Assembly: GCF_005155025.1 (NCBI RefSeq)
Contig: NZ_CP039731.1
Coordinates: 3,720,001-3,784,000, forward strand
Direction of reading: 5' to 3'
Length of the DNA stretch: 64,000 nt
From: Aquitalea aquatilis
GTDB taxonomy: Bacteria; Pseudomonadota; Gammaproteobacteria; Burkholderiales; Chromobacteriaceae
Position 1 is the first letter of the stretch, and each line of letters begins with the position of its first letter. The notes below the pieces were generated by a model that ran no database searches, was not told where the DNA came from, and saw only the letters and a list, made by a program, of their open reading frames with translations. The translations under genes and the position numbers were made by a program. Of the stretch, positions 1-8,716 are shown in pieces.

Positions 1-759
1 CACATCACCCAGTCCGCACTCAGCAAGCAGATACGGCGGCTGGAAGATGAAGTGGGTGCGCCGCTGTTTACCCGCAATGCCAGCAGCACCCGGCTGACCG
101 GGCTGGGCCGCGCACTGCAGGACAATGCCGCCCGCCTGCTGGATGACAGCCAGGCCTGGCTACGGCAGGCGGCCGATTGGCAGGCCGGTCGCAGTGGCAG
201 CTTGCGCATCGGCTTTGGCGCATCCACCCACACCCTGCTGCCGGGGCTGATTGCCCGCTTTCGCCACAGCCGGCCGCAGGTACGCATTACCCTGAGCGAC
301 CTGTCCAGCCATCACCAATGGCAAGCCATGCGCGAAGGCCGGCTGGATCTGGGCTTCTGCCGCCTGCCCGCCCCCGACGGCTGGCCCAGCCTGCCGGTAT
401 TGCAGGACCGCTTCCAGGCCGTGCTGCCACCGGGCTATCCGCCTGATATCAGCTTGCAGGCGCTTAGCGATCTACCCCTGGTCATCATCCGGCGCGAGCT
501 GGCCCCGGCCTATCACGACCATGTGCAGTACTACCTGGCCAGCCGGGCGCTGGATTGCCGCGACATCCTGCCGGTGACTGACTTTCCGGCCGCCGTGGCA
601 CTGACTGCCGCCGGTCTTGGCTGGGCACTGCTCCCGGCCTCGGCCAGCCTGGGCGGCCAACAGGTCCGCAGCATCCTGTTACGGGAAGACGCTGCCGCCT
701 GGCAGATCGGCCTGATCCGCCCGCCCAGCGTGGCCGGGCCACTAGTGGAGAGTTTCTGA
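1..759 (+). CDS. LysR-family transcriptional regulator (5' truncated)
   Basis: The reading frame is open from the first base, so the start lies outside the window. The first visible residues (HITQSALSKQIRRLEDEVG) are the recognition helix of a LysR winged helix-turn-helix, followed by the usual linker helix and GAPLFTR. From about residue 60 of the visible part (GSLRIGFGASTHTLLPGLI) the substrate-binding domain begins, with the two-lobe alpha/beta pattern typical of LysR proteins. About 252 residues are visible of the roughly 300 usual for the family. The effector and target genes cannot be told from this fragment. It converges on narI across a shared terminator hairpin. Confidence 0.9.
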   Translation, partial: HITQSALSKQIRRLEDEVGAPLFTRNASSTRLTGLGRALQDNAARLLDDSQAWLRQAADWQAGRSGSLRIGFGASTHTLLPGLIARFRHSRPQVRITLSDLSSHHQWQAMREGRLDLGFCRLPAPDGWPSLPVLQDRFQAVLPPGYPPDISLQALSDLPLVIIRRELAPAYHDHVQYYLASRALDCRDILPVTDFPAAVALTAAGLGWALLPASASLGGQQVRSILLREDAAAWQIGLIRPPSVAGPLVESF

Positions 760-805
760 GAGATGGTGCGGCAATCACTGCCAGTTAACACGGACACAAA
801 ATAAG

Positions 806-825
806 AAAGGCCCCGCAGGGCCTTT
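806..825. terminator. bidirectional intrinsic terminator between LysR gene and narI
   Basis: The arms AAAGGCCC and GGGCCTTT form an 8-bp stem with a 4-base loop. Read on the minus strand it is followed by CTTATTTT, so it is best placed to end the narGHJI transcript. It also lies just after the convergent LysR gene. Confidence 0.75.
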
Positions 826-845
826 GCTGATCAATCACTTACCGT

Positions 846-1532
846 TCAAGCACGCGGACGCACCAGCTGCCAGGCGCGGCCCAGATAGCCGACTGCAGCA
901 AAGCCGCTCCACACATGCACCAGGCGGGTGAAGGGGAAGATCACGAACAGGCTCATGCCCATGAACAGGTGCAGCTTGAACACCGGCGAGGCCGTCACGA
1001 TGAATTGCGCCGCATCTGCGCGCAGGGTAACGATATGCTGCGCCCAGGTCATCAGCAGCACCATTTCGTGGCCATCCAGATGCTGGGCGGACACGGCGAT
1101 GGTGGACAGGCCCAGTAGCAGCGTGGCCAGCAGCCACAGCAGTACCAGCTTGTCGCGCCAGGTGGTATTGGCCGCCAGGCGTTGGTTGGTGAGACGGCGA
1201 TGCAGCAGGATCAGCAGACCGATCAGGGCCAGGCTGCCCATGATGCCACCGGCGGTCATGGCGAATACCTGTTTGAAGCTGTGGGTCACACCCAGCGCTT
1301 CCCATACCGACAAGGGTGTCAGCAGGCCCACCAGATGGCCGAAGAACAGCCCGAGTACGCCGATGTGGAACAGGATGCTGCCCAGCCGCAGATTGCCGCG
1401 ATACACCAGTTGGGACGACTCGCTCTTCCAGCTGTACTGTTCGCGCTCGAAGCGCATCAGGCTGCCCAGCAGGAAAATGCCGAGCGCAATATAGGGATAA
1501 ATCCCGAAAACAAATTGATGCAGATAGTCCAT
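846..1532 (-). CDS. narI: respiratory nitrate reductase gamma subunit (cytochrome b)
   Basis: NarI is the membrane cytochrome b that takes electrons from quinol and passes them through two b hemes to NarH and NarG. The 228-residue protein starts MDYLHQFVFGIYPYIAL and has about five hydrophobic helices with conserved histidines (FHIGVLGLFFGH, FKLHLFMGMSLFVIFPFTRLVH), as expected for heme ligation. Length matches the family (about 225). The start has an AGGAG site just upstream. It is the last gene of narGHJI, 65 bases after narJ, and is followed by the terminator hairpin at 806-825. Confidence 0.97.
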   Translation of the reverse strand: MDYLHQFVFGIYPYIALGIFLLGSLMRFEREQYSWKSESSQLVYRGNLRLGSILFHIGVLGLFFGHLVGLLTPLSVWEALGVTHSFKQVFAMTAGGIMGSLALIGLLILLHRRLTNQRLAANTTWRDKLVLLWLLATLLLGLSTIAVSAQHLDGHEMVLLMTWAQHIVTLRADAAQFIVTASPVFKLHLFMGMSLFVIFPFTRLVHVWSGFAAVGYLGRAWQLVRPRA

Positions 1533-1597
1533 CTCTCTCTCCTTGCTGTTCCGGCCAGCCCCTGATTGAGGACAGGGCGGGCCGGAAACGGGCAGAT

Positions 1598-2245
1598 TCA
1601 GGCGCCGGATCGCGACGGGTAGAAGTTGACCGGAGCGATGGCCGGCAGGGCGGGCTTGAGCAGCGGCTCGCTGCCATCCGCACCGGGGCCAAAGGTTTCC
1701 AGCAGTTCGTCCATGTCGCGGATAGGCGGCACGCTCAGGGGCTCGGGCGCAACCGGCGACAGCCAGACCAAGAGGTCGAGCACGCCGGCATAGGGCGAGG
1801 ACGACTCGCGCAGCTTGCCGGCGATATGGCCCAGCACATGCACGGCATCACCCAGCAGACGGTCTGCCTCCTGCGGCTCGCATTGCGTCAGGAACTCCAG
1901 AAACAGCGGCACGTAATCCGGCAGTTCAGCGCACACCGGCTCAAAGCCGTGCTCCTTGTACTCTTCCAGCAAATCCACCATGGCCTGACCACGGGCGCGG
2001 TCCTCGCCATGAATGTGCTCGAACAGGTGCAGCGAGTGCGCCGGACTGCGGTCGAAGGTCTGCACATAGTTTTCCTGCAGACGGATCAGATCGCCCCCCT
2101 CCAGCTGCACCAGCAAGGGCTGCAGCATGCTGGCGGCGGTGGGGCTGGCTTCCAGCTGCTGGCGGATATCATCCAGCGCGGCCAGCAACTCGGGCTCCGG
2201 ATAGCACAGCAGCACCGAGCTGATCTTGTACAGTAACTGGTTCAT
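1598..2245 (-). CDS. narJ: nitrate reductase assembly chaperone NarJ
   Basis: NarJ is the cytoplasmic chaperone that binds the NarG N-terminus, holds NarGH off the membrane until the molybdenum cofactor is inserted, and is absent from the final enzyme. The 215-residue protein is helical throughout, with the typical start LLYKISSVLLCYPEPELLAAL and the central YVPLFLEFLTQC segment of the TorD/DmsD/NarJ superfamily. It begins three bases after the narH stop and has a GGAG site that overlaps the end of narH, so translation is probably coupled. Confidence 0.96.
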   Translation of the reverse strand: MNQLLYKISSVLLCYPEPELLAALDDIRQQLEASPTAASMLQPLLVQLEGGDLIRLQENYVQTFDRSPAHSLHLFEHIHGEDRARGQAMVDLLEEYKEHGFEPVCAELPDYVPLFLEFLTQCEPQEADRLLGDAVHVLGHIAGKLRESSSPYAGVLDLLVWLSPVAPEPLSVPPIRDMDELLETFGPGADGSEPLLKPALPAIAPVNFYPSRSGA

Positions 2246-2248
2246 GGC

Positions 2249-3799
2249 TTAACTCCCGGCGTTGGACTTGCGGTCGCGGCGCATGTCGTGGAAAACAATG
2301 GGCGTCGCCTTTTTCTTGCCAAACAGGCTGGCGTCCGACTTGCCATCCGAACAGCCATTGCCAAAGGTGAAGCCGCAACTGGCCTTGTCGTCGAAGGTGT
2401 TTTCCACCATTTCCTTGTGGCTGGACGGAATCACGAAGCGGTCTTCGTAATTGGCAATCGCCATCACCTGGTACATTTCTTCCACCTGGGCCGGTTTCAG
2501 ATGCGTGCCGCGCAGGGTGGCCGGGTCGCTCACCTTCTCCACACTCTTTTTGCGCATGTAGCGGCGCATGGCGACCATGGTTTCCAGTGCGCTCACCACC
2601 GGCTCTTCTTTGCCTGCGGTCAGCAGATTGGCCAGATAGCGGATGGGGATACGCAGGTCTTTCACGTCCGGGATGATGCCGTTTTCACCGATCAGGCCGT
2701 TTTCCAGCGCGCTCTGGATGGGCGACAGCGGCGGGATGTACCACACCATGGGCAGGGTGCGGTATTCCGGATGCAGCGGGAAGGCCACTTTCCATTCCAT
2801 GGCCATCTTGTACACCGGCGACTTTTGCGCCGAGTCGATCCAGCTTTGCGGAATGCCCTGCTTTTGCGCTTCGGCAATCACCTCTGGTGCATTCGGGTCG
2901 AGGAACACACCCAGCTGTGCTTCGTACAGGCTCTTCGGGTCTTCCACGCTGGCAGCCGCTTCGATCTTGTCGGCGTCGTACAGCAGTACACCCAGATAGC
3001 GGATGCGGCCGACACAGGTTTCCGAGCACACGGTCGGCTGGCCGGCTTCGATGCGCGGATAGCAGAAGATGCACTTCTCGGCCTTGCCGCTGGTCCAGTT
3101 GTAGTAAATCTTCTTGTACGGGCAGCCGGACACACACATGCGCCAGCCACGGCACTTGTCCTGATCGATCAGCACGATGCCGTCGTCTTCGCGCTTGTAG
3201 ATGGAGCCGGACGGGCAGGAGGCGACACAGGCCGGGTTCAGACAGTGTTCGCACAGGCGCGGCAGATACATCAGGAAGGTGTTCTCGAAGGCCGAGTACA
3301 TTTCCTTCTGGATGCCTTCAAACAGCGCGTCCTTGCTGCGCTTGGCGAACTCGCCGCCCAGGTCGTCTTCCCAGTTGGGGCCCCATTCGATCTTGTCCAT
3401 CTTCTTGCCGGTCAGCACCGATACCGGGCGGGCCGTCGGCGGCGTCTGCATTTCCGGCGCGTTCTGCAAGTGCTCGTAATCGAAGGTGAACGGCTCGTAG
3501 TAGTCGTCGATGGACGGCAGGTTCGGGTTGGCAAAGATATTGGCCAGAATGCGCATCTTGCCGCCCTGCTTGGGCACCAGCTTGCCATTGGGCTTGCGCT
3601 CCCAGCCGCCCTGCCATTTTTCCTGGTTTTCCCAATCCTTGGGGTAGCCGATGCCCGGCTTGCTTTCCACATTGTTGAACCAGGCGTATTCCACGCCGTC
3701 GCGGCTGGTCCAGACGTTTTTGCAGGTAACCGAACAGGTATGGCAGCCAATGCACTTGTCCAGGTTCAGCACCATGCCGATTTGTGCACGGATTTTCAT
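2249..3799 (-). CDS. narH: respiratory nitrate reductase beta subunit (Fe-S)
   Basis: NarH wires electrons from NarI to NarG through three [4Fe-4S] clusters and one [3Fe-4S] cluster. All four cysteine sets are visible: CIGCHTCSVTC near residue 16, CEHCLNPACVASC, CRGWRMCVSGC (Trp replaces one Cys, as known for the 3Fe-4S site), and CIFCYPRIEAGQPTVCSETC. I place the start at MKIRAQIGM, not at the in-frame codon ten residues upstream, because that ATG overlaps the narG stop (ATGA) and follows a GGAGAAG site. Length 516, normal for the family. Confidence 0.97.
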   Translation of the reverse strand: MKIRAQIGMVLNLDKCIGCHTCSVTCKNVWTSRDGVEYAWFNNVESKPGIGYPKDWENQEKWQGGWERKPNGKLVPKQGGKMRILANIFANPNLPSIDDYYEPFTFDYEHLQNAPEMQTPPTARPVSVLTGKKMDKIEWGPNWEDDLGGEFAKRSKDALFEGIQKEMYSAFENTFLMYLPRLCEHCLNPACVASCPSGSIYKREDDGIVLIDQDKCRGWRMCVSGCPYKKIYYNWTSGKAEKCIFCYPRIEAGQPTVCSETCVGRIRYLGVLLYDADKIEAAASVEDPKSLYEAQLGVFLDPNAPEVIAEAQKQGIPQSWIDSAQKSPVYKMAMEWKVAFPLHPEYRTLPMVWYIPPLSPIQSALENGLIGENGIIPDVKDLRIPIRYLANLLTAGKEEPVVSALETMVAMRRYMRKKSVEKVSDPATLRGTHLKPAQVEEMYQVMAIANYEDRFVIPSSHKEMVENTFDDKASCGFTFGNGCSDGKSDASLFGKKKATPIVFHDMRRDRKSNAGS

Positions 3800-6700
3800 T
3801 TGTCTTCTCCTGCAGGCTGATCCATCCAATCCACTTTTTTCATCTTGCGCACGATGACGAATTCGTCACGGTTGGCACCTACCGTCCCGTAGTAGTTGAA
3901 GCCCCAGGACAGCTGGGCGTAACCGCCAATCATGTGGGTAGGCTTGGTCACCGCACGGGTCACCGAGTTGTGGATGCCGCCGCGCTTGCCACTGGTTTCC
4001 GCACCCGGCACGTTCACGATCTTCTCCTGGGCGTGGTACATCAGCGTCATGCCTTCCGGTACGCGCTGCGACACCACCGCACGGGCAGTCAGCGTGCCGT
4101 TGACGTTGAACACCTCGATCCAGTCGTTGTCGACGATGCCGGCCTTCTTGGCGTCCACTTCCGATACCCAGACGTGCGGGCCGCCACGCGACAGCGTCAG
4201 CATGCGCAGGTTGTCCGAGTAGGTACTGTGAATGCCCCATTTCTGGTGCGGGGTGATGAAGTTGAGCACCAGCTCGTGATTGCCGTTGGACTTCCTGCCC
4301 AGGATGGCCTGGGTGGTTTTCAGGTCCACATGCGGCTTGTACACGCACAGGCCTTCGCCGAAAGCGCGCATCCACTGGTGATCCTGATAGAACTGCTGGC
4401 GGCCGGTGATGGTGCGCCATGGAATCAGCTCGTGCACATTGGTGTAGCCGGCGTTGTAGCTGACTTCTTCGCTTTCCAGGCCAGACCAGGTGGGCGAGGA
4501 AATGATCTTGCGCGGCTGCGCCTGTACATCGCGGAAGCGGATGCTGTCATGCTCGCGTGGCAGCGCCAGATGGGTGTGGTCGATACCGGTAATCTTCGAC
4601 AGCGCATCCCAGGCTTTCACCGCCACATGGCCGTTGGTTTCCGGAGCCAGGGTCAGAATCATCTCGGCGGCGTCGATGGCGGTATTGAGCTTGGGCTGAC
4701 CCTTGCCCGCGCCTTCGGCCACGGTATGGTTCAGGCCGCGCAGCACGTCCACTTCATGGCCGGTTTTCCAGCTGATGCCCTTGCCGCCATTGCCCACTTT
4801 TTCCAGCAAGGGGCCGATGGAGGTGAACTTGTCGTAGATGGCACCGTAATCGCGTTCCACCACCGTCATCGCCGGCATGGTCTTGCCCGGCACCGGCTCG
4901 CACTCGCCTTTTTTCCAGTCCTTCGGATCGAAGGCCTGGCCCAGCTCCTGCGGGGTGTCGTGCATCAGCGGGGTGAGGATGAGGTCTTGCTGCACGCCCA
5001 GGTAGTCCTTGCCGATTTCGGAAATCTTCTTGGCAAAGCCCTTGTAGATTTCCCAGTCGGACTTGGCCTGCCACAAGGGCTGCACGGCTTCGGACAGCGG
5101 GTGGATGAAGGGGTGCATGTCGGACGTGTTGAGGTCGTCCTTTTCATACCAGGTGGCGGTCGGCAACACGATGTCGCCGTACAGGCAGGTGGTGGACATG
5201 CGGAAATCCAGCACGACCAGCAGGTCCAGCTTGCCTTCCACCGCCGGGCGCACGGTGATTTCGGTCGGCGTGATGCAGTCGTCTTCGCTGCCCATTACCG
5301 CGTTCTGCGTGCCCAGCAGGTATTTGAGGAAGTACTCGTGGCCCTTGCCGGAGCTGCCCAGAATATTGGAACGCCACACAAACATATTGCGCGGGAAGTT
5401 CTTCGGGTTGTCCGGGTCGTTGCAGGACATGTCCAGCGCGCCGGACTTGAGGTTTTCCACGGCCCAGGCCACCGGGTCCTTGCCTTCGGCAGCGGCCTGT
5501 CGGGTCACGTCCAGCGGGTTGGTGGTCAGCTGCGGGGCCGACGGCAGCCAGCCCATGCGTTCGGCCTTGGCGTTGTAATCGATCAGCGCCATCGAACCCA
5601 TGGTCTGGTCTGCGGTGGGGCAAAGGATTTCGTTCACGCCCAGCTTTTCATGCCGCCACTGGCTGGTATGGGCATAGAAGAAGCTGGTGCCGTTCATCTG
5701 GCGCGCCGGGCGTACCCAGTCGCCGGCAAAGGCCAGCGGGGCCCAGCCGGTTTGCGGGCGCAGTTTTTCCTGGCCCACATAGTGGCACCAGCCGCCGCCG
5801 CTCTGGCCGATACAGCCACACAGCATCAGCATATTGATGATGCCGCGATAGCTCATGTCCATGTGATACCAGTGGTTGAGCGCGGCACCGACGATCACCA
5901 TGGATTTGCCATGGGTCTGATCGGCGTTCTGGGCGAATTCGCGCGCAACCTGGATCACCATTTCCGGCTTCACGCCGGTGTGTTTTTGCTGCCAGGCCGG
6001 GGTATACGGCACATCGGCCATGTAGTCGTTGGTGACGTTGCCACCGCCCAGGCCACGGTCGATGCCGTAGTTGGCGGCCATCAGGTCGAACACGGTCGCC
6101 AGCAGCACTTCGCTGCCATCGGCCAGCACCGCCTTGCGCACCGGTACATTGCGGGTGAGCAGTTCCTCGTGCTCGGCGCCAAAGTAAGGGAAGCCCACGC
6201 CGACGACATCGTCGCGATGGTCAATCTGCGACAGGCGGGCCGAGACTTCACGGCCAGTGCTGCCATCATGCTGCTGCAGGTTCCACTTGCCACTCTGGCC
6301 CCAACGGAAGCCGATGGAACCAGTCGGTGCCACGATGTCGCCACTGGTTTCGTCGAAAACCAGGGTCTTCCATTCCGGATTGTTGTCTTCGTTCAGGTGG
6401 CCCGCCAGATGGCTGGCGCGCAGGAAGTAGTCCGGCACATAGCGCTCGCCATCCTTGCGCAGGGTCACCAGCATCGGCATGTCGGTGTAGCGGCGGATGT
6501 AGTCGGTGAAGTAGGCCGACGGCTTGTCCAGGTGGAATTCTTTAAAGATGACATGACCCATGGCCATGGCCAGCGCGGCATCGGTGCCCTGCTTCGGGGC
6601 CAGCCAGATGTCGCCAAACTTGGCCATTTCGCCAAAGTCACTGGAAACGGCTACGGTCTTGGTGCCCTTGTAGCGCACTTCGGTATAGAAGTGGGCATCC

Positions 6701-7485
6701 GGGGTACGGGTCATCGGCACATTGGAACCCCACACCATCAGATAGGTGGAGTTGTACCAGTCGGCCGATTCGGCCACGTCAGTCTGCTCGCCCCACACCT
6801 GCGGGCTGGCCGGCGGCAAGTCGCAATACCAGTCGTAGAAGGACAGCGGCACGCCGCCGATCAGGCTGAGGTAACGGCTGCCCGCTGCGTAGGACACCAT
6901 GGACATGGCCGGAATCGGCGAGAAGCCCACCACGCGGTCCGGGCCGTAATTCTTGATGGTGTAGGCATTGGAGGCCGCGATGATTTCGTTGGCCTCGTCC
7001 CAGTTGGCACGCACGAAACCACCCTGGCCGCGCTTGCTCTTGTACTGCTTGGCCAGTTCCGGGTTCTGGCTGATGTGTTCCCAGGCCTGTACCGGGCTCA
7101 TGCTCTGGCGCGCTTCGCGCCACAACTTGGCCAGGCGGCCGCGGATCATCGGGTATTTCACCCGCTGCGCCGAATACACATACCAGCTGTAGGACGCGCC
7201 ACGCGGGCAGCCGCGCGGTTCGTGGTTGGGCAGGTCCGGCCGGGTGCGCGGATAGTCGGTCTGCTGGGTTTCCCAGGTGATCAGACCGTTCTTTACATAC
7301 ACTTTCCAGCTACAGGAGCCGGTGCAGTTCACCCCGTGGGTGGAGCGCACGATCTTGTCGTGCTGCCAGCGTTGGCGATAGGCGTCTTCCCATTGGCGGT
7401 CTTCATTGACCACCGCGCCATGGCCATCAGCAAAGGTGGATTTCACCTTGCCAAGGAAATTCAGTCTGTCCAGAAAATGGCTCAT
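3796..7485 (-). CDS. narG: respiratory nitrate reductase alpha subunit (Mo-bisMGD)
   Basis: NarG is the catalytic subunit that reduces nitrate to nitrite at a molybdenum bis-MGD site on the cytoplasmic face. The N-terminus begins MSHFLDRLNFL, the region NarJ recognises, with no signal peptide. The FS0 cluster ligands are seen as His50, Cys54 and Cys58 (HGVNCTGSC) and Cys93 (RGCPRGASYSWY). The 1229-residue length is close to the family's usual 1220-1250. The C-terminal molybdopterin dinucleotide-binding domain is intact. Its stop overlaps the narH start by four bases. First gene of narGHJI; the narK genes lie about 3.3 kb away rather than directly upstream. Confidence 0.98.
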   Translation of the reverse strand: MSHFLDRLNFLGKVKSTFADGHGAVVNEDRQWEDAYRQRWQHDKIVRSTHGVNCTGSCSWKVYVKNGLITWETQQTDYPRTRPDLPNHEPRGCPRGASYSWYVYSAQRVKYPMIRGRLAKLWREARQSMSPVQAWEHISQNPELAKQYKSKRGQGGFVRANWDEANEIIAASNAYTIKNYGPDRVVGFSPIPAMSMVSYAAGSRYLSLIGGVPLSFYDWYCDLPPASPQVWGEQTDVAESADWYNSTYLMVWGSNVPMTRTPDAHFYTEVRYKGTKTVAVSSDFGEMAKFGDIWLAPKQGTDAALAMAMGHVIFKEFHLDKPSAYFTDYIRRYTDMPMLVTLRKDGERYVPDYFLRASHLAGHLNEDNNPEWKTLVFDETSGDIVAPTGSIGFRWGQSGKWNLQQHDGSTGREVSARLSQIDHRDDVVGVGFPYFGAEHEELLTRNVPVRKAVLADGSEVLLATVFDLMAANYGIDRGLGGGNVTNDYMADVPYTPAWQQKHTGVKPEMVIQVAREFAQNADQTHGKSMVIVGAALNHWYHMDMSYRGIINMLMLCGCIGQSGGGWCHYVGQEKLRPQTGWAPLAFAGDWVRPARQMNGTSFFYAHTSQWRHEKLGVNEILCPTADQTMGSMALIDYNAKAERMGWLPSAPQLTTNPLDVTRQAAAEGKDPVAWAVENLKSGALDMSCNDPDNPKNFPRNMFVWRSNILGSSGKGHEYFLKYLLGTQNAVMGSEDDCITPTEITVRPAVEGKLDLLVVLDFRMSTTCLYGDIVLPTATWYEKDDLNTSDMHPFIHPLSEAVQPLWQAKSDWEIYKGFAKKISEIGKDYLGVQQDLILTPLMHDTPQELGQAFDPKDWKKGECEPVPGKTMPAMTVVERDYGAIYDKFTSIGPLLEKVGNGGKGISWKTGHEVDVLRGLNHTVAEGAGKGQPKLNTAIDAAEMILTLAPETNGHVAVKAWDALSKITGIDHTHLALPREHDSIRFRDVQAQPRKIISSPTWSGLESEEVSYNAGYTNVHELIPWRTITGRQQFYQDHQWMRAFGEGLCVYKPHVDLKTTQAILGRKSNGNHELVLNFITPHQKWGIHSTYSDNLRMLTLSRGGPHVWVSEVDAKKAGIVDNDWIEVFNVNGTLTARAVVSQRVPEGMTLMYHAQEKIVNVPGAETSGKRGGIHNSVTRAVTKPTHMIGGYAQLSWGFNYYGTVGANRDEFVIVRKMKKVDWMDQPAGEDK

Positions 7486-7839
7486 CTTGCCTCCGAGTAT
7501 TTACCGCAGATGCGGTGCAGCGGCCCTGCCGCGCAGCCTTTGCTTACCCTGCAGAGATTACGTCCGGGCAACAACAGCGCCCATTGGCCACTAGAGGAAA
7601 AACCCATGCGCAGAGTGAGGAGACGCATAAGCCATAAGAAGTAGGTGGAACTACACAGGCTGGCCAGCGAAAAACGGAGCGCTGCTGACGATACGCTCAA
7701 TGAGCCGGAATGCATGACGATCAATGACAAACGAATGGATTTGTGCTGCTGGCATGGCCAAGTCCGCAACGTGTACTACGCGCCATCCGTACGACACCGG
7801 CTCGCCAGGGCGGCAAGCCTTGATCTGGATTTGCTGTAA
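7486..7839. other. narG leader region with no intact gene
   Basis: These roughly 350 bases must hold the narGHJI promoter. I looked for an FNR site (TTGAT-N4-ATCAA) and found no good match; the nearest, on the minus strand at about 7713-7726, keeps three of five bases in each half. On the minus strand an unbroken frame from about 7869 down to 7649 lacks a good start but reads like the tail of a protein (for example HVADLAMPAAQIHSFVIDRH). It may be a remnant of a deleted gene, or chance. Confidence 0.3.
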
Positions 7840-7992
7840 CGCCGGAAAAACTCCCGCATCGGCTTAAAACAGGATTGCCAGCGCTACACCTGTCCAAAAT
7901 GCCAGAAATCTTTCATATCAAGCAAAATTATCTATATACAAATCAGCAACTTCAAAGCAAGGCCGTCATCAGTAAATAAATCTAAAAAATGA
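7840..7992 (+). pseudogene. degenerate transposase zinc-ribbon fragment
   Basis: In the plus frame this segment reads NSRIGLKQDCQRYTCPKC and continues QKSF. This resembles the QRY-x-C-x2-C-x-K-x-F/W zinc ribbon at the start of IS1/InsA- and IS1595-type transposases. The frame is interrupted by a TAA at 7837-7839 and ends after about 50 codons with an AT-rich tail, with no catalytic domain following. It is best read as the decayed stub of an insertion sequence next to narG. Family assignment rests on one short motif. Confidence 0.35.
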
Positions 7993-8045
7993 ATGAATTG
8001 CTACTAAGTTGTATCTCGGGAAAACATACCATTAGGAGTAGCTCC

Positions 8046-8579
8046 ATGCAGCGCACACTCGCTATTTTCTGCACCGCTTGCGCCGGCCTCATCTCTCAAG
8101 CGCATGCTTCGGACGGCACCATTACCTTTACCGGCAATATTGCAGCAACAACCTGCACCATCAGCGTTGCAGGGGGCAGCAGCAGTGGCTCCATCAGCTT
8201 GCCCAGCATTTCCACCAAGGCATTGGCGGTCGCTTCCGCCACGGCAGGCACTATCCCGTTTTCCATTGCCCTTAGCGGCTGTACCGGCGCAGCCACCCAA
8301 GCCGCCATCTGGTTTGAAAATGACAGCAATGTCAACGCTGCCGGTCGCTTGATCAATACCGGCACAGCAAGCAATGTCGATGTGGCTCTCTACAACACGA
8401 GTTCAAGCTCCCACATTCTCATTGGGCAAACCAGTAGCACATTTGGTAGTAGCGGCATGGCATTTCCAATCAGCAGTGGCAACGCCACCCTGCGCTATCT
8501 GGCAAAGTATTACGCTAGCGGAGTAGCCACTGCCGGCACGGTCACCGCCATTGCCAACTACACCGTTCAGTATCAGTAA
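8046..8579 (+). CDS. type 1 fimbrial-family major pilin-like protein (orphan)
   Basis: The start at 8046 follows an AGGAG site and gives a clean signal peptide (MQRTLAIFCTACAGLISQAHA, cut before SDGTITF); the in-frame ATG 19 codons upstream lacks these. The mature protein of about 155 residues has the hallmarks of a chaperone-usher pilin: an early TGNIAATTCTI strand, a second cysteine about 45 residues later (LSGCTGA) for the subunit disulfide, Ser/Thr/Gly-rich beta strands, and a C-terminal beta-zipper ending NYTVQYQ with the penultimate-type tyrosine. No chaperone or usher gene lies nearby, so assembly would depend on genes elsewhere. Confidence 0.8.
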   Translation: MQRTLAIFCTACAGLISQAHASDGTITFTGNIAATTCTISVAGGSSSGSISLPSISTKALAVASATAGTIPFSIALSGCTGAATQAAIWFENDSNVNAAGRLINTGTASNVDVALYNTSSSSHILIGQTSSTFGSSGMAFPISSGNATLRYLAKYYASGVATAGTVTAIANYTVQYQ

Positions 8580-8716
8580 GTGAGGCCCAGCGGGGTGCCG
8601 ATTTGCCAAGCAGAATCCGGGCAGCAAATGGCAAAAGCAGCCTGTGGCGATCCGCTCTGCCACACGGCATGCCAGTACGGTGGATTGCCTTCCTGCACAC
8701 CATCACCACAGTCTGC

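Noticed and set aside
2288-3820. A 510-codon plus-strand frame over narH
   Set aside because: Shadow of narH for the same reason; no family features.
3784-7644. A 1286-codon open frame on the plus strand over narG
   Set aside because: It is exactly antisense to an unmistakable narG. High GC at third positions keeps the opposite frame free of stops; the translation is rich in His, Arg and Gly without any domain.
7486-7800. An FNR box upstream of narG
   Set aside because: The best candidate matches only three of five bases in each half-site, which is no better than chance in this length.
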